64,000 nucleotides of DNA from Accumulibacter sp. (GTDB lineage Bacteria; Pseudomonadota; Gammaproteobacteria; Burkholderiales; Rhodocyclaceae), in the NCBI GenBank assembly GCA_024235715.1, contig JACKLW010000015.1, positions 60,005 to 124,004 of the forward strand, read 5' to 3'. Below, one piece after another: positions 46,071-55,535 of the stretch (position 1 is the stretch's first letter; the number at the start of each line of letters is the position of its first letter). The notes under the pieces are model-generated. The model was not told the DNA's origin. It saw only the letters and a list, made by a program, of their open reading frames with translations, and made no database searches. Made by a program: the position numbers and the translations under genes.

Positions 46071-47255
46071 CTAATTGTTGGTTGCGTTGACGATCGACAG
46101 GACCGGGTAGATCGACGACACGATGAGGGTCAGGAACTTCTGGAATTGAGTTCCGGGGGCGTTGGCGACGAAGACCACATCCTTGTTCTGCATCGGGAAG
46201 TTCTGCGCCACCAGGAAGGTGGCGGGGTCTTTCAGATTGACTTCGTAGATCACCGGCACCTTGCCTTCCGGCGTGGTCACCGGCGGGTTCGGCCAATCGA
46301 CCGCATTGGCTTCCTCGAAGCGGAAAATGAACACGCCGCGCGCGTCCGCGCGGGAGTCCTGCAAGCCGCCCGCCCGCGCCAGCGCCTGTGCCAGCGATAT
46401 GCCCTGTGCCTCGAAATTGACTTCCTCGTTCTTGCCCGTCGCACCGAGCACGGTGAAACTCAAAGGCTGAAACAGCGCGGTGACGACGTCGCCCGGTCGC
46501 AGCACAATGTTCTGCCTGGGGTCACGAATGATCGTTTCCAGCGGTAGGGAGTGAACCTGGTTGCCGCGGGTGAGCTGCAAGGTGACCTTGTTCACCGGTT
46601 CTCGTACCCCTCCCGCCGCCGCCAGCGCATCGAGCAGTCGTTCGCCGCGCGCAGTCAGGGGCACGCGTGCGCTTGCGGCTACCTCGCCGACGACGGTGAC
46701 GTTGGCGGTGTTGTTGCGGATCATGCGTACAAGTACCTGCGGCTGATTGGCTTTTCCCTTGAGGCGTTGGGCGATCTCTGCCTCGATCTGCTGGGGCGTT
46801 CGGCCGGCGACGGGGATCTGTCCGGCAAACGGCATGTTGATCGTCCCCTCACCGCTTACCATCTGTTCGGGGAACGTTACCACCCGCGCCGTCGCCGCTC
46901 CGACGCGCGGGTCGACCACAGCACCGCCAAAAAGCATCGCCGGCGGAGCTTCCCACAAGGAAACCTCGAGAACATCACCAGGCCCAGCGACATACGCTTG
47001 CTTAGTCGTGGTCGGGAACGCCTCGGAAAAAAGGCCCAGTTTTCTACTGGCGAGCAATTTGCGGGCGACTGCCTGGTTGACGTCGACGACCTGGATACCC
47101 TCGGCGCGCCGCTCCTCCCGGTTCTCCTGCACCTCGTCGCGGCTGGGGCCAGCGGCGGCAATCCACTCGGGAACGCCGGCGCAACCGGGAAGCAGCACTC
47201 CTGCACACACGCACAACACCCACGCACCGAAGCGGAGGGTACGAAAACCTCGCAT
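46071..47255 (-). CDS. polysaccharide export outer-membrane lipoprotein (OPX, Wza/KpsD type)
   Basis: About 394 residues. The lipobox LLPGC gives a lipidated Cys25. The PES domain is YVAGPGDVLEVSLWE with GTINMPFAGQIPVAGRTPQQ. SLBB repeats follow (NTANVTVVGEVAASARVPLT, VLGATGKNEEVNFEAQGISL). The C-terminus FLTLIVSSIYPVLSIV is an amphipathic helix like the Wza pore. It exports exopolysaccharide across the outer membrane. The start at 47255 gives a normal signal; an ATG eight codons upstream is less likely. No Wzc or KpsE partner is in the window. Confidence 0.88.
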   Translation of the reverse strand: MRGFRTLRFGAWVLCVCAGVLLPGCAGVPEWIAAAGPSRDEVQENREERRAEGIQVVDVNQAVARKLLASRKLGLFSEAFPTTTKQAYVAGPGDVLEVSLWEAPPAMLFGGAVVDPRVGAATARVVTFPEQMVSGEGTINMPFAGQIPVAGRTPQQIEAEIAQRLKGKANQPQVLVRMIRNNTANVTVVGEVAASARVPLTARGERLLDALAAAGGVREPVNKVTLQLTRGNQVHSLPLETIIRDPRQNIVLRPGDVVTALFQPLSFTVLGATGKNEEVNFEAQGISLAQALARAGGLQDSRADARGVFIFRFEEANAVDWPNPPVTTPEGKVPVIYEVNLKDPATFLVAQNFPMQNKDVVFVANAPGTQFQKFLTLIVSSIYPVLSIVNATNN

Positions 47256-47415
47256 TACGACATCTCCTTGCAGACGCATCTCTTTATCGCTTCCTCAACA
47301 CCTCTGTTTCCACCCTGGAAACCTGGTGGCGTCCTGTCAGGCCAATCCCGGGGAACATCGAGGCTGATTCATCGGCTCGTCCTGCGAGCCTTCATTGGTC
47401 GGGGTGGGCCGGTGA

Positions 47416-48390
47416 TCAGCCCACGTTCTTGCGGACGACAAAGGTATTTGAAATGTACTTGTCGGCGGCGCCGGTAGCATTGTCTTCCCGCACTTCCAGT
47501 GGCACGCACTTCGCTTCGGCAATCAGCGAGAAGACCTTTTCCTGCGGCAGGCAGTGCATTTGCATGTCCAGCACCTGAGCGGCCGCCAGCCATTCCTCGA
47601 GTACGAAGCGATAGCCGAAGCCGTAGGTCGGAATCTGGAAGATAGCGATGCCGCCCGGATTCACTGCCTTGAGCGATTGCCTTATCAATTCGGCGATGAT
47701 CGGTGGCGGGTTGTGTTGAAAGACGATCCGCGAATAGAAGAAATCACACTTTTCGAGGTCCGCCAGCAAGTCATTACTGCACTGATGAAAGACGACGTTT
47801 CTCTGCGCTATCTGCTGCGCTCGCTGCCGGGCGTGGGCAAGATGTCCGTTCGAAATATCGTAGCCATGCGTTGTGCGGAAGCGCCTGGCCAGCCCCATTG
47901 TGACGCGCCCGACGCCGCAGCCGTACTCGACGCAGGTCTTGCGCGACAGGTCGGAAAACTTTTGTCGTTCAAGGATGCGCTGTACATCCGTGGCCTCAGC
48001 CTCCCCCGATGCCCAGAAGCGGTCGATCGAGTCGCCGATGTTCGCGGGGAGAAACTGCTGGTCGGTTATCACCGAGAAATGTGGTTTGACTGTGCCAAGG
48101 TGCGTCCATGCCGTCTTGACCTTGCCGAACGCCTGGACAAGTTGTTCGGTGGTCGCCTCGGTGTCCACCTCCATGCCCTTCAGGTTCAGGGGATGGAAGC
48201 GGTCCTTTCTGACTGGAGGGGGCACTGACGGTCGTGTCTTGTCGGCGAACTCCGGCGAGCGGACAAATCCCTCGACCAGTTGCCTGAAGCTCTTGTTGCC
48301 CAGATGCGACTTCAGCGCGGCTTCAGACTCCGGGTTTCGCTTGAGCAGATTGCGATAGCACCAGAGCACTTCTTCTCGACTTACAGGCAT
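47416..48390 (-). CDS. SAM-dependent methyltransferase in the polysaccharide cluster
   Basis: A 324-residue protein. Residues ~1-50 (CYRNLLKRNPESEAALKSHL) resemble the DUF4214 module found in polysaccharide-modifying proteins. The methyltransferase core has CVEYGCGVGRVTMGLARRF (motif I), GYDISNGHLAHARQRA, and YSRIVFQHNPPPII. It probably methylates a sugar of the exported polysaccharide. I placed the start at 48390 (MPVSREEV) because the upstream frame would run into the glycosyltransferase gene and has no family match. A 160-base gap follows to the OPX gene. Confidence 0.8.
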   Translation of the reverse strand: MPVSREEVLWCYRNLLKRNPESEAALKSHLGNKSFRQLVEGFVRSPEFADKTRPSVPPPVRKDRFHPLNLKGMEVDTEATTEQLVQAFGKVKTAWTHLGTVKPHFSVITDQQFLPANIGDSIDRFWASGEAEATDVQRILERQKFSDLSRKTCVEYGCGVGRVTMGLARRFRTTHGYDISNGHLAHARQRAQQIAQRNVVFHQCSNDLLADLEKCDFFYSRIVFQHNPPPIIAELIRQSLKAVNPGGIAIFQIPTYGFGYRFVLEEWLAAAQVLDMQMHCLPQEKVFSLIAEAKCVPLEVREDNATGAADKYISNTFVVRKNVG

Positions 48391-48419
48391 CCGTTCTGTT
48401 CCATTCCCTTCATCGGTTC

Positions 48420-49682
48420 TCAACTCGCCGATGACAACTCGACACGCAAGAGCTTGCAAACCAGCGCTCTTTCGTCGGCAGATTCCGCGTCGGAATGCTC
48501 GGGGACAAAGGCGTCAAGCGAATCGACGATGATTGCATAGTTCGTCTCCACGTAGTTCTCCGGAACCGGAATGGCCAGTTCAAACCTGCCGATCTTGTCC
48601 ACCGTCAGTGAAAAAGCGTCGCCCCAGCTGGCTCTGACTGCCAGCCGAAGCGGGCGATGGTCCGGTCGGCAGTGGTCGCAGTGCAGGAGCACGCGTTTTG
48701 CTCCGGTTCCGCGTACGCGGATAAGCAACTGCGGCGGCGTCCAGCCGTCCGAATAAACGCCAGCAAAGAGCCCCGGCAAGGCGAGCTGGAAGCGCGCGTC
48801 ACGGGCGATCAAATCCTTCAGCTGGATGAAGTCCCGCTCCTGTAGCGAGGACTCGACTTCGTTCAGCGCTGCCTGGACGTTCGCCTGCAGTGCCGACGAA
48901 TCGTTGCCATGAGGGTAGCTGGCATACAGTTCCTCGACATAGGTAAGCATCCAGTGCGGCTTGGCGTAGTCGAAATGCTTGCCCAGGATCCTGATGTTTT
49001 CAATGGCCACCAGCCGCCGCTGGCTGCTGGTGATGCAATCGGCGTGCAGCCGCGAGCGCGCAAGTAGATGATCGATGAATGCGATACGCTCCGGGAATGC
49101 GTGGAACAGACGTATCCATAACTCGAAATCGAAGGCCGTTGCCAGGCTCTCGTCAAGGAGGCCGACCGTGTCGAAGACTTCCCGTCGCAAGAAGACGCTG
49201 GGCTGGCAGATGAAACAACCCTCCTGGAAGGTCTCTGGCGCAACGGGGGGACGGCGGGTCGGATAGGCAGCCAGGCGCATGCCCGTCTCATCGACGTGCT
49301 CGGCCTCGCCATAAACCATGACCGTCTGCGGGTGCGCAGTCAGGTAAGCGGCGGCAGTGGCTACTGCGCCGGGCGCATACAGATCGTCGGAGTTCAGCCA
49401 GCCGACAAACTCGCCGCGGGCAAGTTGCAGCGCCTTGTTGATCGCGTTGGCCGGCCCTGAATCATTCTCGGACAGCCAGCGCAACTTGTTGCCAAAAACG
49501 CCGAGTAGCCGTTCCAGACACGGCAAGGTGCCATCGGTCGAACCGCCATCAACGATCAGCAGCTCCAGCGCCGGATAATCCTGTTCGAGAACGCTCCTTG
49601 CCGCAGCTTCGATGAAGCGGCCCTGATTGAAGGACGGCATCACCACGGTGACCAGGGCCGCCGTATTGGCCGGACTACTCAA
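48420..49682 (-). CDS. GT2 glycosyltransferase
   Basis: A 420-residue GT-A glycosyltransferase. VVMPSFNQGRFIEAAARS opens the fold, LLIVDGGSTDGT and WLNSDDLYAPGAV hold the metal-binding Asp residues, and ENDSGPANAINKALQLARGE is typical. The last ~130 residues are an extra beta-rich region of unknown role. The start is a TTG (LSSPANTAALV); no better one is in frame. It starts 73 bases after the fcl stop. Confidence 0.85.
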   Translation of the reverse strand: MSSPANTAALVTVVMPSFNQGRFIEAAARSVLEQDYPALELLIVDGGSTDGTLPCLERLLGVFGNKLRWLSENDSGPANAINKALQLARGEFVGWLNSDDLYAPGAVATAAAYLTAHPQTVMVYGEAEHVDETGMRLAAYPTRRPPVAPETFQEGCFICQPSVFLRREVFDTVGLLDESLATAFDFELWIRLFHAFPERIAFIDHLLARSRLHADCITSSQRRLVAIENIRILGKHFDYAKPHWMLTYVEELYASYPHGNDSSALQANVQAALNEVESSLQERDFIQLKDLIARDARFQLALPGLFAGVYSDGWTPPQLLIRVRGTGAKRVLLHCDHCRPDHRPLRLAVRASWGDAFSLTVDKIGRFELAIPVPENYVETNYAIIVDSLDAFVPEHSDAESADERALVCKLLRVELSSAS

Positions 49683-49755
49683 AACTTTGATTCCATTACG
49701 ATTTCCTTAAAAAACCAGAAAAAACAGCGTCCATCGATCAGCTTTCCGCAGGGCC

Positions 49756-50742
49756 TCAGCCGCGAAATCTTTCCTGATGCTCAAGGAACCAGCGATACGC
49801 GTCGCGCAGCCCGTCCTCCAGCGCAATCGTCGCCCGCCATCCTAGCCCCTCGAGCCGCGAGACATCCATCAGTTTACGGGGTGTTCCGTCGGGCTTGCCG
49901 GTATCGAACACCAGGCGGCCGGTGAAGCCGGTCACGTTCGACAGGGTTTCCGCCAACTCGCGAATGGAACAATCGACGCCCGTGCCGACGTTGATGTGCG
50001 AAAGCATCGCCTGGGTATTGGCGCGATAGGCGCTATCAGGGAGATTCATGACGTGAACACTCGCCGCAGCCATGTCGTCCACGTGCAGAAATTCACGCAT
50101 CGGCTTACCGGTGCCCCAGATTACCACTTCCTCGGCCCCCGACTGCACGGCCTCGTGAAAGCGCCGCATCATCGCCGGAATGACATGGCTGTTTTCGGGG
50201 TGGAAGTTGTCGTTCGGGCCATAGAGATTGGTTGGCATCACCGAGCGGTAATCACGCCCATACTGGCGATTGTAGCTCTCGCACAGCTTGATTCCGGCAA
50301 TCTTGGCGATGGCGTAGGGCTCGTTGGTCGGCTCCAGTACGCCGGTCAGCAGCATATCCTCGCGCATCGGCTGTGGGACGTTGCGCGGATAGATACACGA
50401 GGAACCAAGGAACAGCAGCTTTTGCACGCCCGCCCGATGTGCCGAATCGATGACGTTGCATTCCATCAGCAGGTTCTCGTAGATGAACTCGGCTGGGTAG
50501 CTGTTGTTGGCAAGAATGCCGCCCACCTTGGCAGCCGCAAGATAGACCTGATCGATGCGCTCGTCGCTGAAGAACCCCTGCACCTCGGCCTGGCTGACAA
50601 GGTCCAGTTGCGCATGGCTGCGGGTAAGGATCGTGCAATCACCGCGCCCCTGCAACTGCCGGACGATTGCCGACCCGACCATGCCCCGGTGACCGGCTAC
50701 AAAAATGCGCGGCGGCATCTGGCTTGCTTCACAGTCATTCAT
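49756..50742 (-). CDS. fcl: GDP-L-fucose synthase
   Basis: A 328-residue short-chain dehydrogenase that epimerises and reduces GDP-4-keto-6-deoxymannose to GDP-L-fucose. It has [17 protein letters not shown] for [40 protein letters not shown] and [13 protein letters not shown] (Tyr-x3-Lys). Length and motifs match E. coli WcaG/Fcl. It overlaps the end of gmd by eight bases; an internal ATG at 50718 is another possible start. Together with gmd it supplies L-fucose to the polysaccharide. Confidence 0.93.
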   Translation of the reverse strand: MNDCEASQMPPRIFVAGHRGMVGSAIVRQLQGRGDCTILTRSHAQLDLVSQAEVQGFFSDERIDQVYLAAAKVGGILANNSYPAEFIYENLLMECNVIDSAHRAGVQKLLFLGSSCIYPRNVPQPMREDMLLTGVLEPTNEPYAIAKIAGIKLCESYNRQYGRDYRSVMPTNLYGPNDNFHPENSHVIPAMMRRFHEAVQSGAEEVVIWGTGKPMREFLHVDDMAAASVHVMNLPDSAYRANTQAMLSHINVGTGVDCSIRELAETLSNVTGFTGRLVFDTGKPDGTPRKLMDVSRLEGLGWRATIALEDGLRDAYRWFLEHQERFRG

Positions 50743-51817
50743 GGCGATTGAAGGCGGAAAAGCCGTGCCGCTTCACCAGTTCGTCGCGCTCGGCAGCGCG
50801 CAGGTCCTCCCGGACCATCTCGGCGACCAACTCGGTAAACGTCGTGCGCGGCACCCAGCCCAGCTTCTCCCTGGCCTTGGTCGCGTCGCCGAGCAGGGTT
50901 TCCACTTCGGTGGGACGAAAATAGCGCGGATCGACGGCAACGATGCACCTGCCGTCGTCACCATAGCCCTTTTCATCGACGCCTTGCCCTTCCCAGCGAA
51001 TCCTGATCCCCAGTTCGTCGGCAGCCGCGTTGACGAAGTCGCGCACCGAGTACTGTACGCCGGTGGCGATCACGAAATCCTCGGGAGTGTCCTGCTGCAG
51101 CATTAGCCACTGCATCTCGACGTAGTCGCGGGCGTGGCCCCAGTCGCGCAGCGAATCCATGTTGCCAAGGAACAGGCAGTCCTGCAGGCGCAGCTTGATG
51201 CGTGCCAGGGCGCGGGTAATCTTGCGGGTGACGAAGGTCTCGCCGCGAATCGGCGACTCGTGGTTGAACAGGATCCCGTTGCAGGCGTAGATGCCGTACG
51301 CCTCGCGGTAGTTCACGGTGATCCAGTAGGCGTAGAGCTTGGCTACCGCATAAGGACTGCGCGGGTAGAACGGCGTGGTCTCTTTCTGCGGGATCTCCTG
51401 TACCAGGCCATAGAGCTCGGAGGTGCTGGCCTGATAGAAGCGGGCTTTCTTCTCCAGTCCGAGAATGCGGATGGCTTCGAGCACACGCAGCGCACCGAGC
51501 GCATCCGAATTGGCCGTGTACTCGGGTTCCTCGAACGACACCGCAACATGGCTCTGCGCGGCCAGGTTGTAAATCTCGTCCGGCTGCACCTGCTGAATGA
51601 TTCGCACCAGGCTGGAAGAGTCGGTGAGGTCGCCGTGGTGAAGGATGAAGCGCCTATTCGCCACATGTGGATCCTGGTACAGATGGTCGATGCGGTCGGT
51701 ATTGAACGACGACGAGCGTCGCTTGACACCGTGGACCTGGTACCCCTTGCTGAGTAGCAACTCGGCGAGATACGCGCCGTCTTGACCGGTAATGCCCGTG
51801 ATTAGTGCGATTTTCAT
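50735..51817 (-). CDS. gmd: GDP-mannose 4,6-dehydratase
   Basis: A 360-residue short-chain dehydrogenase that converts GDP-D-mannose to GDP-4-keto-6-deoxymannose. [19 protein letters not shown] binds [22 protein letters not shown] and [16 protein letters not shown] give the catalytic Thr, Glu and Tyr-x3-Lys. The ATG at 51817 (MKIALI) has an AGAGG site; upstream in-frame codons are not family sequence. First gene of the polysaccharide cluster on this strand. Confidence 0.94.
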   Translation of the reverse strand: MKIALITGITGQDGAYLAELLLSKGYQVHGVKRRSSSFNTDRIDHLYQDPHVANRRFILHHGDLTDSSSLVRIIQQVQPDEIYNLAAQSHVAVSFEEPEYTANSDALGALRVLEAIRILGLEKKARFYQASTSELYGLVQEIPQKETTPFYPRSPYAVAKLYAYWITVNYREAYGIYACNGILFNHESPIRGETFVTRKITRALARIKLRLQDCLFLGNMDSLRDWGHARDYVEMQWLMLQQDTPEDFVIATGVQYSVRDFVNAAADELGIRIRWEGQGVDEKGYGDDGRCIVAVDPRYFRPTEVETLLGDATKAREKLGWVPRTTFTELVAEMVREDLRAAERDELVKRHGFSAFNRHE

Positions 51818-52221
51818 GATCTGCCTCTGCTGCGGGGAAGTAGCTGCCATGTTCTCCGTTGTGCGCACACGACAACAGCGCTGGACGTGCTGAACCTCTG
51901 CCGACGGTGGCTATTGCGCCGACCACGCAAGTCGACCGCAAGTGGTGCAGGGACGGCTCGTCCGGCCGTCACAGCAGGGCACGCGCACGGATCTTAACCC
52001 AGCGGGAAGGCAAACCGTAGGTTTCAGTCGCTGCCCGAGTTCAGCCATGCCTGCTATCGCGTCCGCTGGGCAGGCAGGATGTGGCCGCCGTGCGTTGATT
52101 TGAACGTGCTGCGATTGTCCGTGGCGATGCTGCCTGCAGACCCGTCGAGGACGCCCACAGAATCGGGTACCATCGAGCCACGTTCTTTCGCCGAATCCGA
52201 TTGCGATTACCGATTGTCGTC
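51818..52221. other. divergent promoter region of the polysaccharide genes
   Basis: About 404 bases between gmd and the divergent glycosyltransferase. It should contain promoters for both, but I see no clear -35/-10 pair. No frame in it matches a family. Confidence 0.45.
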
Positions 52222-53475
52222 ATGCGCGTTCTTTTTGTTCATCAGAACTTCCCGGGGCAGTACAAGCATCTGGCGCCAGCCTTGGCCAATTTGCCAGGCA
52301 ATCAGGTTGTTGCCATTGGCGAGGAAGCGAACGTCAAGCGGGTACGGGACCTGCATCCGCGCATCCGGCTTCTGGCCTATCCTGAACCACGTGGTGCGTC
52401 GAAGCAGACGCACCATTACCTGCACAGTTCCGAGGCCGCCGTGCGACGAGGGCAGGCGGTACTGCGCCTGGCGATGGAATTGCGCAAGCAGGGTTTCGTC
52501 CCGGACCTGATCTGTGCCCATCCGGCGTGGGGTGAAGCGCTGTTTCTGAAGGACGTCTACCCCGGCGCCCGGTTGCTGCTCTATCTCGAGTTCTTCTATC
52601 GCGCGCATGGCTCGGACATGAACTTCGACGCCGAGTTTCCGACCTCATTCGACGATCAGTGCCGGATACGTATTCGCAACGCGACGCAACTGATCAGCCT
52701 CGAAGCCGCCGATGCCGGCCTCAGCCCGACGCGATGGCAGCGCGATCAGTACCCGGCGGCGTACCAGGGGCTCATTCGGGTGATACACGATGGCGTCCAG
52801 ACCAGGCTCGTCTGTCCTGGCGTCGTCGGTGGTTTTCCGCTTCCTGGCGGCGGAACGCTCCGCTCCGGTGACGAGGTGGTCACGTACGTGGCGCGCAATC
52901 TGGAGCCGTACCGTGGATTCCATGTCTTCATGCGCGCCTTGCCGGCGGTGCTGCGCGCGCGACCAAAAGCACAGGTATTGATCGTCGGCGGCGACGACGT
53001 CAGCTACGGGCGTCACCTGCCACCCGGACAGACCTACCGCGAGCTGTTTTGCCGTGAAATCGGCAGCGCGCTCGACGCCAGCCGGGTGCACTTCATGGGA
53101 CGACTTCCGTACGCCAGATTCGTCGACGTTTTGCGTCTGTCCAGCGCGCACGTCTACCTCACCTACCCATTCGTCCTGTCGTGGTCGGTGCTCGAAGCCA
53201 TGTCCTGCGAATGCCCGATCATTGCTTCGGATACGGCCCCCGTTCGGGAGATTGTCGAAGCGGGCCGCAACGGGCTACTGGTCGATTTCTTTTCGCCCGC
53301 GGCATTGGCCGAGAAGATCATCTCGGTGCTCGAGGATCCGGGGCAGATGGCAAATTTGCGCACGCAGGCTCGCCGCGACATTCACGAGCAGCTGGACCTC
53401 GAGGCGCACGCCTTGCCGCGGCTGATTGCTCTCGTCGAGCAGCTCGCCTCGCGCCCGGCCGAACAGCGAGCCTGA
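52222..53475 (+). CDS. GT4 glycosyltransferase, divergent to gmd
   Basis: A 417-residue GT-B transferase. MRVLFVHQNFPGQYKHLAPA is the start typical of a group of capsule or EPS transferases, with LICAHPAWGEALFLKDVYPG and LLLYLEFFYRAHGSDMNFD. The donor domain has VVTYVARNLEPYRGFHVFMR, VHFMGRLPYARFVDVLR and SWSVLEAMSCECPIIASDTA. The ATG at 52222 fits the family start; seven upstream in-frame codons are not conserved. Probably belongs to the same polysaccharide system. Confidence 0.87.
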   Translation: MRVLFVHQNFPGQYKHLAPALANLPGNQVVAIGEEANVKRVRDLHPRIRLLAYPEPRGASKQTHHYLHSSEAAVRRGQAVLRLAMELRKQGFVPDLICAHPAWGEALFLKDVYPGARLLLYLEFFYRAHGSDMNFDAEFPTSFDDQCRIRIRNATQLISLEAADAGLSPTRWQRDQYPAAYQGLIRVIHDGVQTRLVCPGVVGGFPLPGGGTLRSGDEVVTYVARNLEPYRGFHVFMRALPAVLRARPKAQVLIVGGDDVSYGRHLPPGQTYRELFCREIGSALDASRVHFMGRLPYARFVDVLRLSSAHVYLTYPFVLSWSVLEAMSCECPIIASDTAPVREIVEAGRNGLLVDFFSPAALAEKIISVLEDPGQMANLRTQARRDIHEQLDLEAHALPRLIALVEQLASRPAEQRA

Positions 53476-53746
53476 AGCACCTGTCTCGATGAACGGGGCT
53501 GTTGCAGACGGCCCATTGACTGCGCCAGAGCCGTCGGCTGCCTGAAGCCGAGTTCGGCGCCGGTCGGCTAGCGTTTGCTCAGCACCGCGCTCACGGTACG
53601 CATTCGCCGGACAGGATTGGCATATGCGCCCCGCCTATGTCATTATCACCCTTTTTTGGATGTGCGTTTAGCGGGCCGCTTTGACCGCCCTGGGCGCCGT
53701 TCAGAACATCCATTCCTGGTCCAGTCGTCCCCGAGAAAAGCACTGC

Positions 53747-55522
53747 ATGAATGATCCCTCCCAGCGCCCGGAACTCGAGCGGGCGCTTCTGTCCTTCCGC
53801 CGGGCTTTCCTGACTGTCGGGGCGTTCAGCTTTTTCACCAATCTGCTGATGCTCACGCCGTCGCTGTACATGCTGCAGCTCTACGATCGGGCGCTGGGCA
53901 GCCGCAATCCGACCACCCTGCTGATGCTGACCCTGATCGCGCTGGGCTTGCTGGCGTTGATGTCGCTACTCGAATGGATTCGGTCGATGGTTCTGGTGCG
54001 GGTCGGCGCACGCCTCGATCTCGACATCAACGGCCGCATCTTCGATGCCACCTTCGAACGCAACCTGCGCCAGGCCGGGCAGAATCCCGCGCAGGCGCTG
54101 CACGACCTCGCTTCGATGCGCCAGACACTCACCGGTGCCGGCCTCGTCGCGCTCGTCGACGCACCCTGGTTGCCGATCTACATCCTGGTGATCTTCATGA
54201 TGCACAGCCATCTTGGCATCTTCGCCCTGATCGGCGTGCTGTTGCTGGTCACGCTGGCGATACTAAATGAACGCGTCTCGGCTGCGCCGCTGGGCGAAGC
54301 GCAGAAACTCGGCATCGCCGCAAACGCCCAGGCCAACAGCCACCTGCGCAACGCCGAAGTCATCGAAGCCATGGGCATGCTGCCCGCCATTCGCGGCCGC
54401 TGGTTCAAACTGCACGAGAAATTCCTCGTTCAGCAGGCGCGGGCCAGCGACCGCGCCGGCATGCTCAACGCCGTCACCCGCTTCGCACGGATCTCCATGC
54501 AATCGCTTGCTCTCGGCTATGGGGCCCTGCTGACCATCGAAGGCGAAATTACGGCCGGCATGATGATCGCCGGCTCGATCCTCGTCGGGCGCGCGCTGGC
54601 CCCCGTCGAAGCGCTGATCGCCAACTGGAAACAACTCGTCTCCGCACGTGCCGCCTATCAGCGCCTGTCGGAACTGTTGCGCGTCTATCCAGCGCGCGTC
54701 GCCGGCATGCCCCTGCCCAGACCACTCGGCGATGTCCTCGTCGAGAACGCGGCCACCGCCGCGCCGGGCAGCAAGACCCTGATCCTCAGGAACGTGAGTT
54801 TCCAGGTCAGGGCCGGAGAAGTCGTCGCCATCATCGGCCCCAGCGCTTCCGGAAAGTCCACCCTCGCGCGCCTGCTGGTCGGCGTGTGGCCCGCGCTGGC
54901 CGGTTCCGTACGCCTCGACGGCTCGGAAATCTACAAGTGGAACAAGGACGAACTCGGGCCCTGCCTCGGTTACCTGCCGCAGGACATCGAGCTGTTCGAC
55001 GGCAGTGTTGCCGAGAACATCGCCCGCTTTGGCGAAGTCGATTCCGAACAGGTTCTCGCCGCCGCGCAGGCCGCCGGTGTCCATGAACTGATCCTGCTCC
55101 TGCCGAGCGGCTACGACACGCCGCTCGGTGATGCCGGCAGCGCGCTTTCGGGGGGCCAGAAGCAACGCATCGGCCTGGCGCGCGCGCTCTATGGCGATCC
55201 GGCGCTGATCGTCCTCGACGAGCCCAACTCCAACCTCGACGACCACGGCGAAGCCGCACTCGTCGAAACCATCCGCCGCCTGAAGGCAAAGAAGCGGACC
55301 GTGGTGATGGTCACCCATCGCATGAGCACCCTGGCCGTCGCCGACAGCATCCTCGTCCTGCAAGAGGGCACCGTGAAAGCGCATGGTCCGCGCGAGCAGA
55401 TACTCGAAGCCATGCGTTCGGCAAGCGCGCCGGAGGCCGGTCGCGCCCGGAAGCCGGCGCGGCCAGCGCCGCCGATGGCCACTCGCGGTGGTCTGCCCTC
55501 TGCACCGATCATCGGCGTCTGA
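53747..55522 (+). CDS. type I secretion ABC transporter, PrtD type
   Basis: A 591-residue inner-membrane ABC exporter. Residues ~1-320 hold the membrane domain (FFTNLLMLTPSLYMLQLYDR, HSHLGIFALIGVLLLVTLA). The ATPase has Walker A GPSASGKST (~residue 364), signature LSGGQKQR (~residue 466) and Walker B LIVLDEPNSNLDD. There is no C39 peptidase, so it exports RTX-type substrates with C-terminal signals. It begins an operon with an adaptor and a TolC-like gene and faces an RTX metalloprotease gene, its probable substrate. Confidence 0.92.
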   Translation: MNDPSQRPELERALLSFRRAFLTVGAFSFFTNLLMLTPSLYMLQLYDRALGSRNPTTLLMLTLIALGLLALMSLLEWIRSMVLVRVGARLDLDINGRIFDATFERNLRQAGQNPAQALHDLASMRQTLTGAGLVALVDAPWLPIYILVIFMMHSHLGIFALIGVLLLVTLAILNERVSAAPLGEAQKLGIAANAQANSHLRNAEVIEAMGMLPAIRGRWFKLHEKFLVQQARASDRAGMLNAVTRFARISMQSLALGYGALLTIEGEITAGMMIAGSILVGRALAPVEALIANWKQLVSARAAYQRLSELLRVYPARVAGMPLPRPLGDVLVENAATAAPGSKTLILRNVSFQVRAGEVVAIIGPSASGKSTLARLLVGVWPALAGSVRLDGSEIYKWNKDELGPCLGYLPQDIELFDGSVAENIARFGEVDSEQVLAAAQAAGVHELILLLPSGYDTPLGDAGSALSGGQKQRIGLARALYGDPALIVLDEPNSNLDDHGEAALVETIRRLKAKKRTVVMVTHRMSTLAVADSILVLQEGTVKAHGPREQILEAMRSASAPEAGRARKPARPAPPMATRGGLPSAPIIGV

Positions 55523-55535
55523 CTGGCGGGACGGA

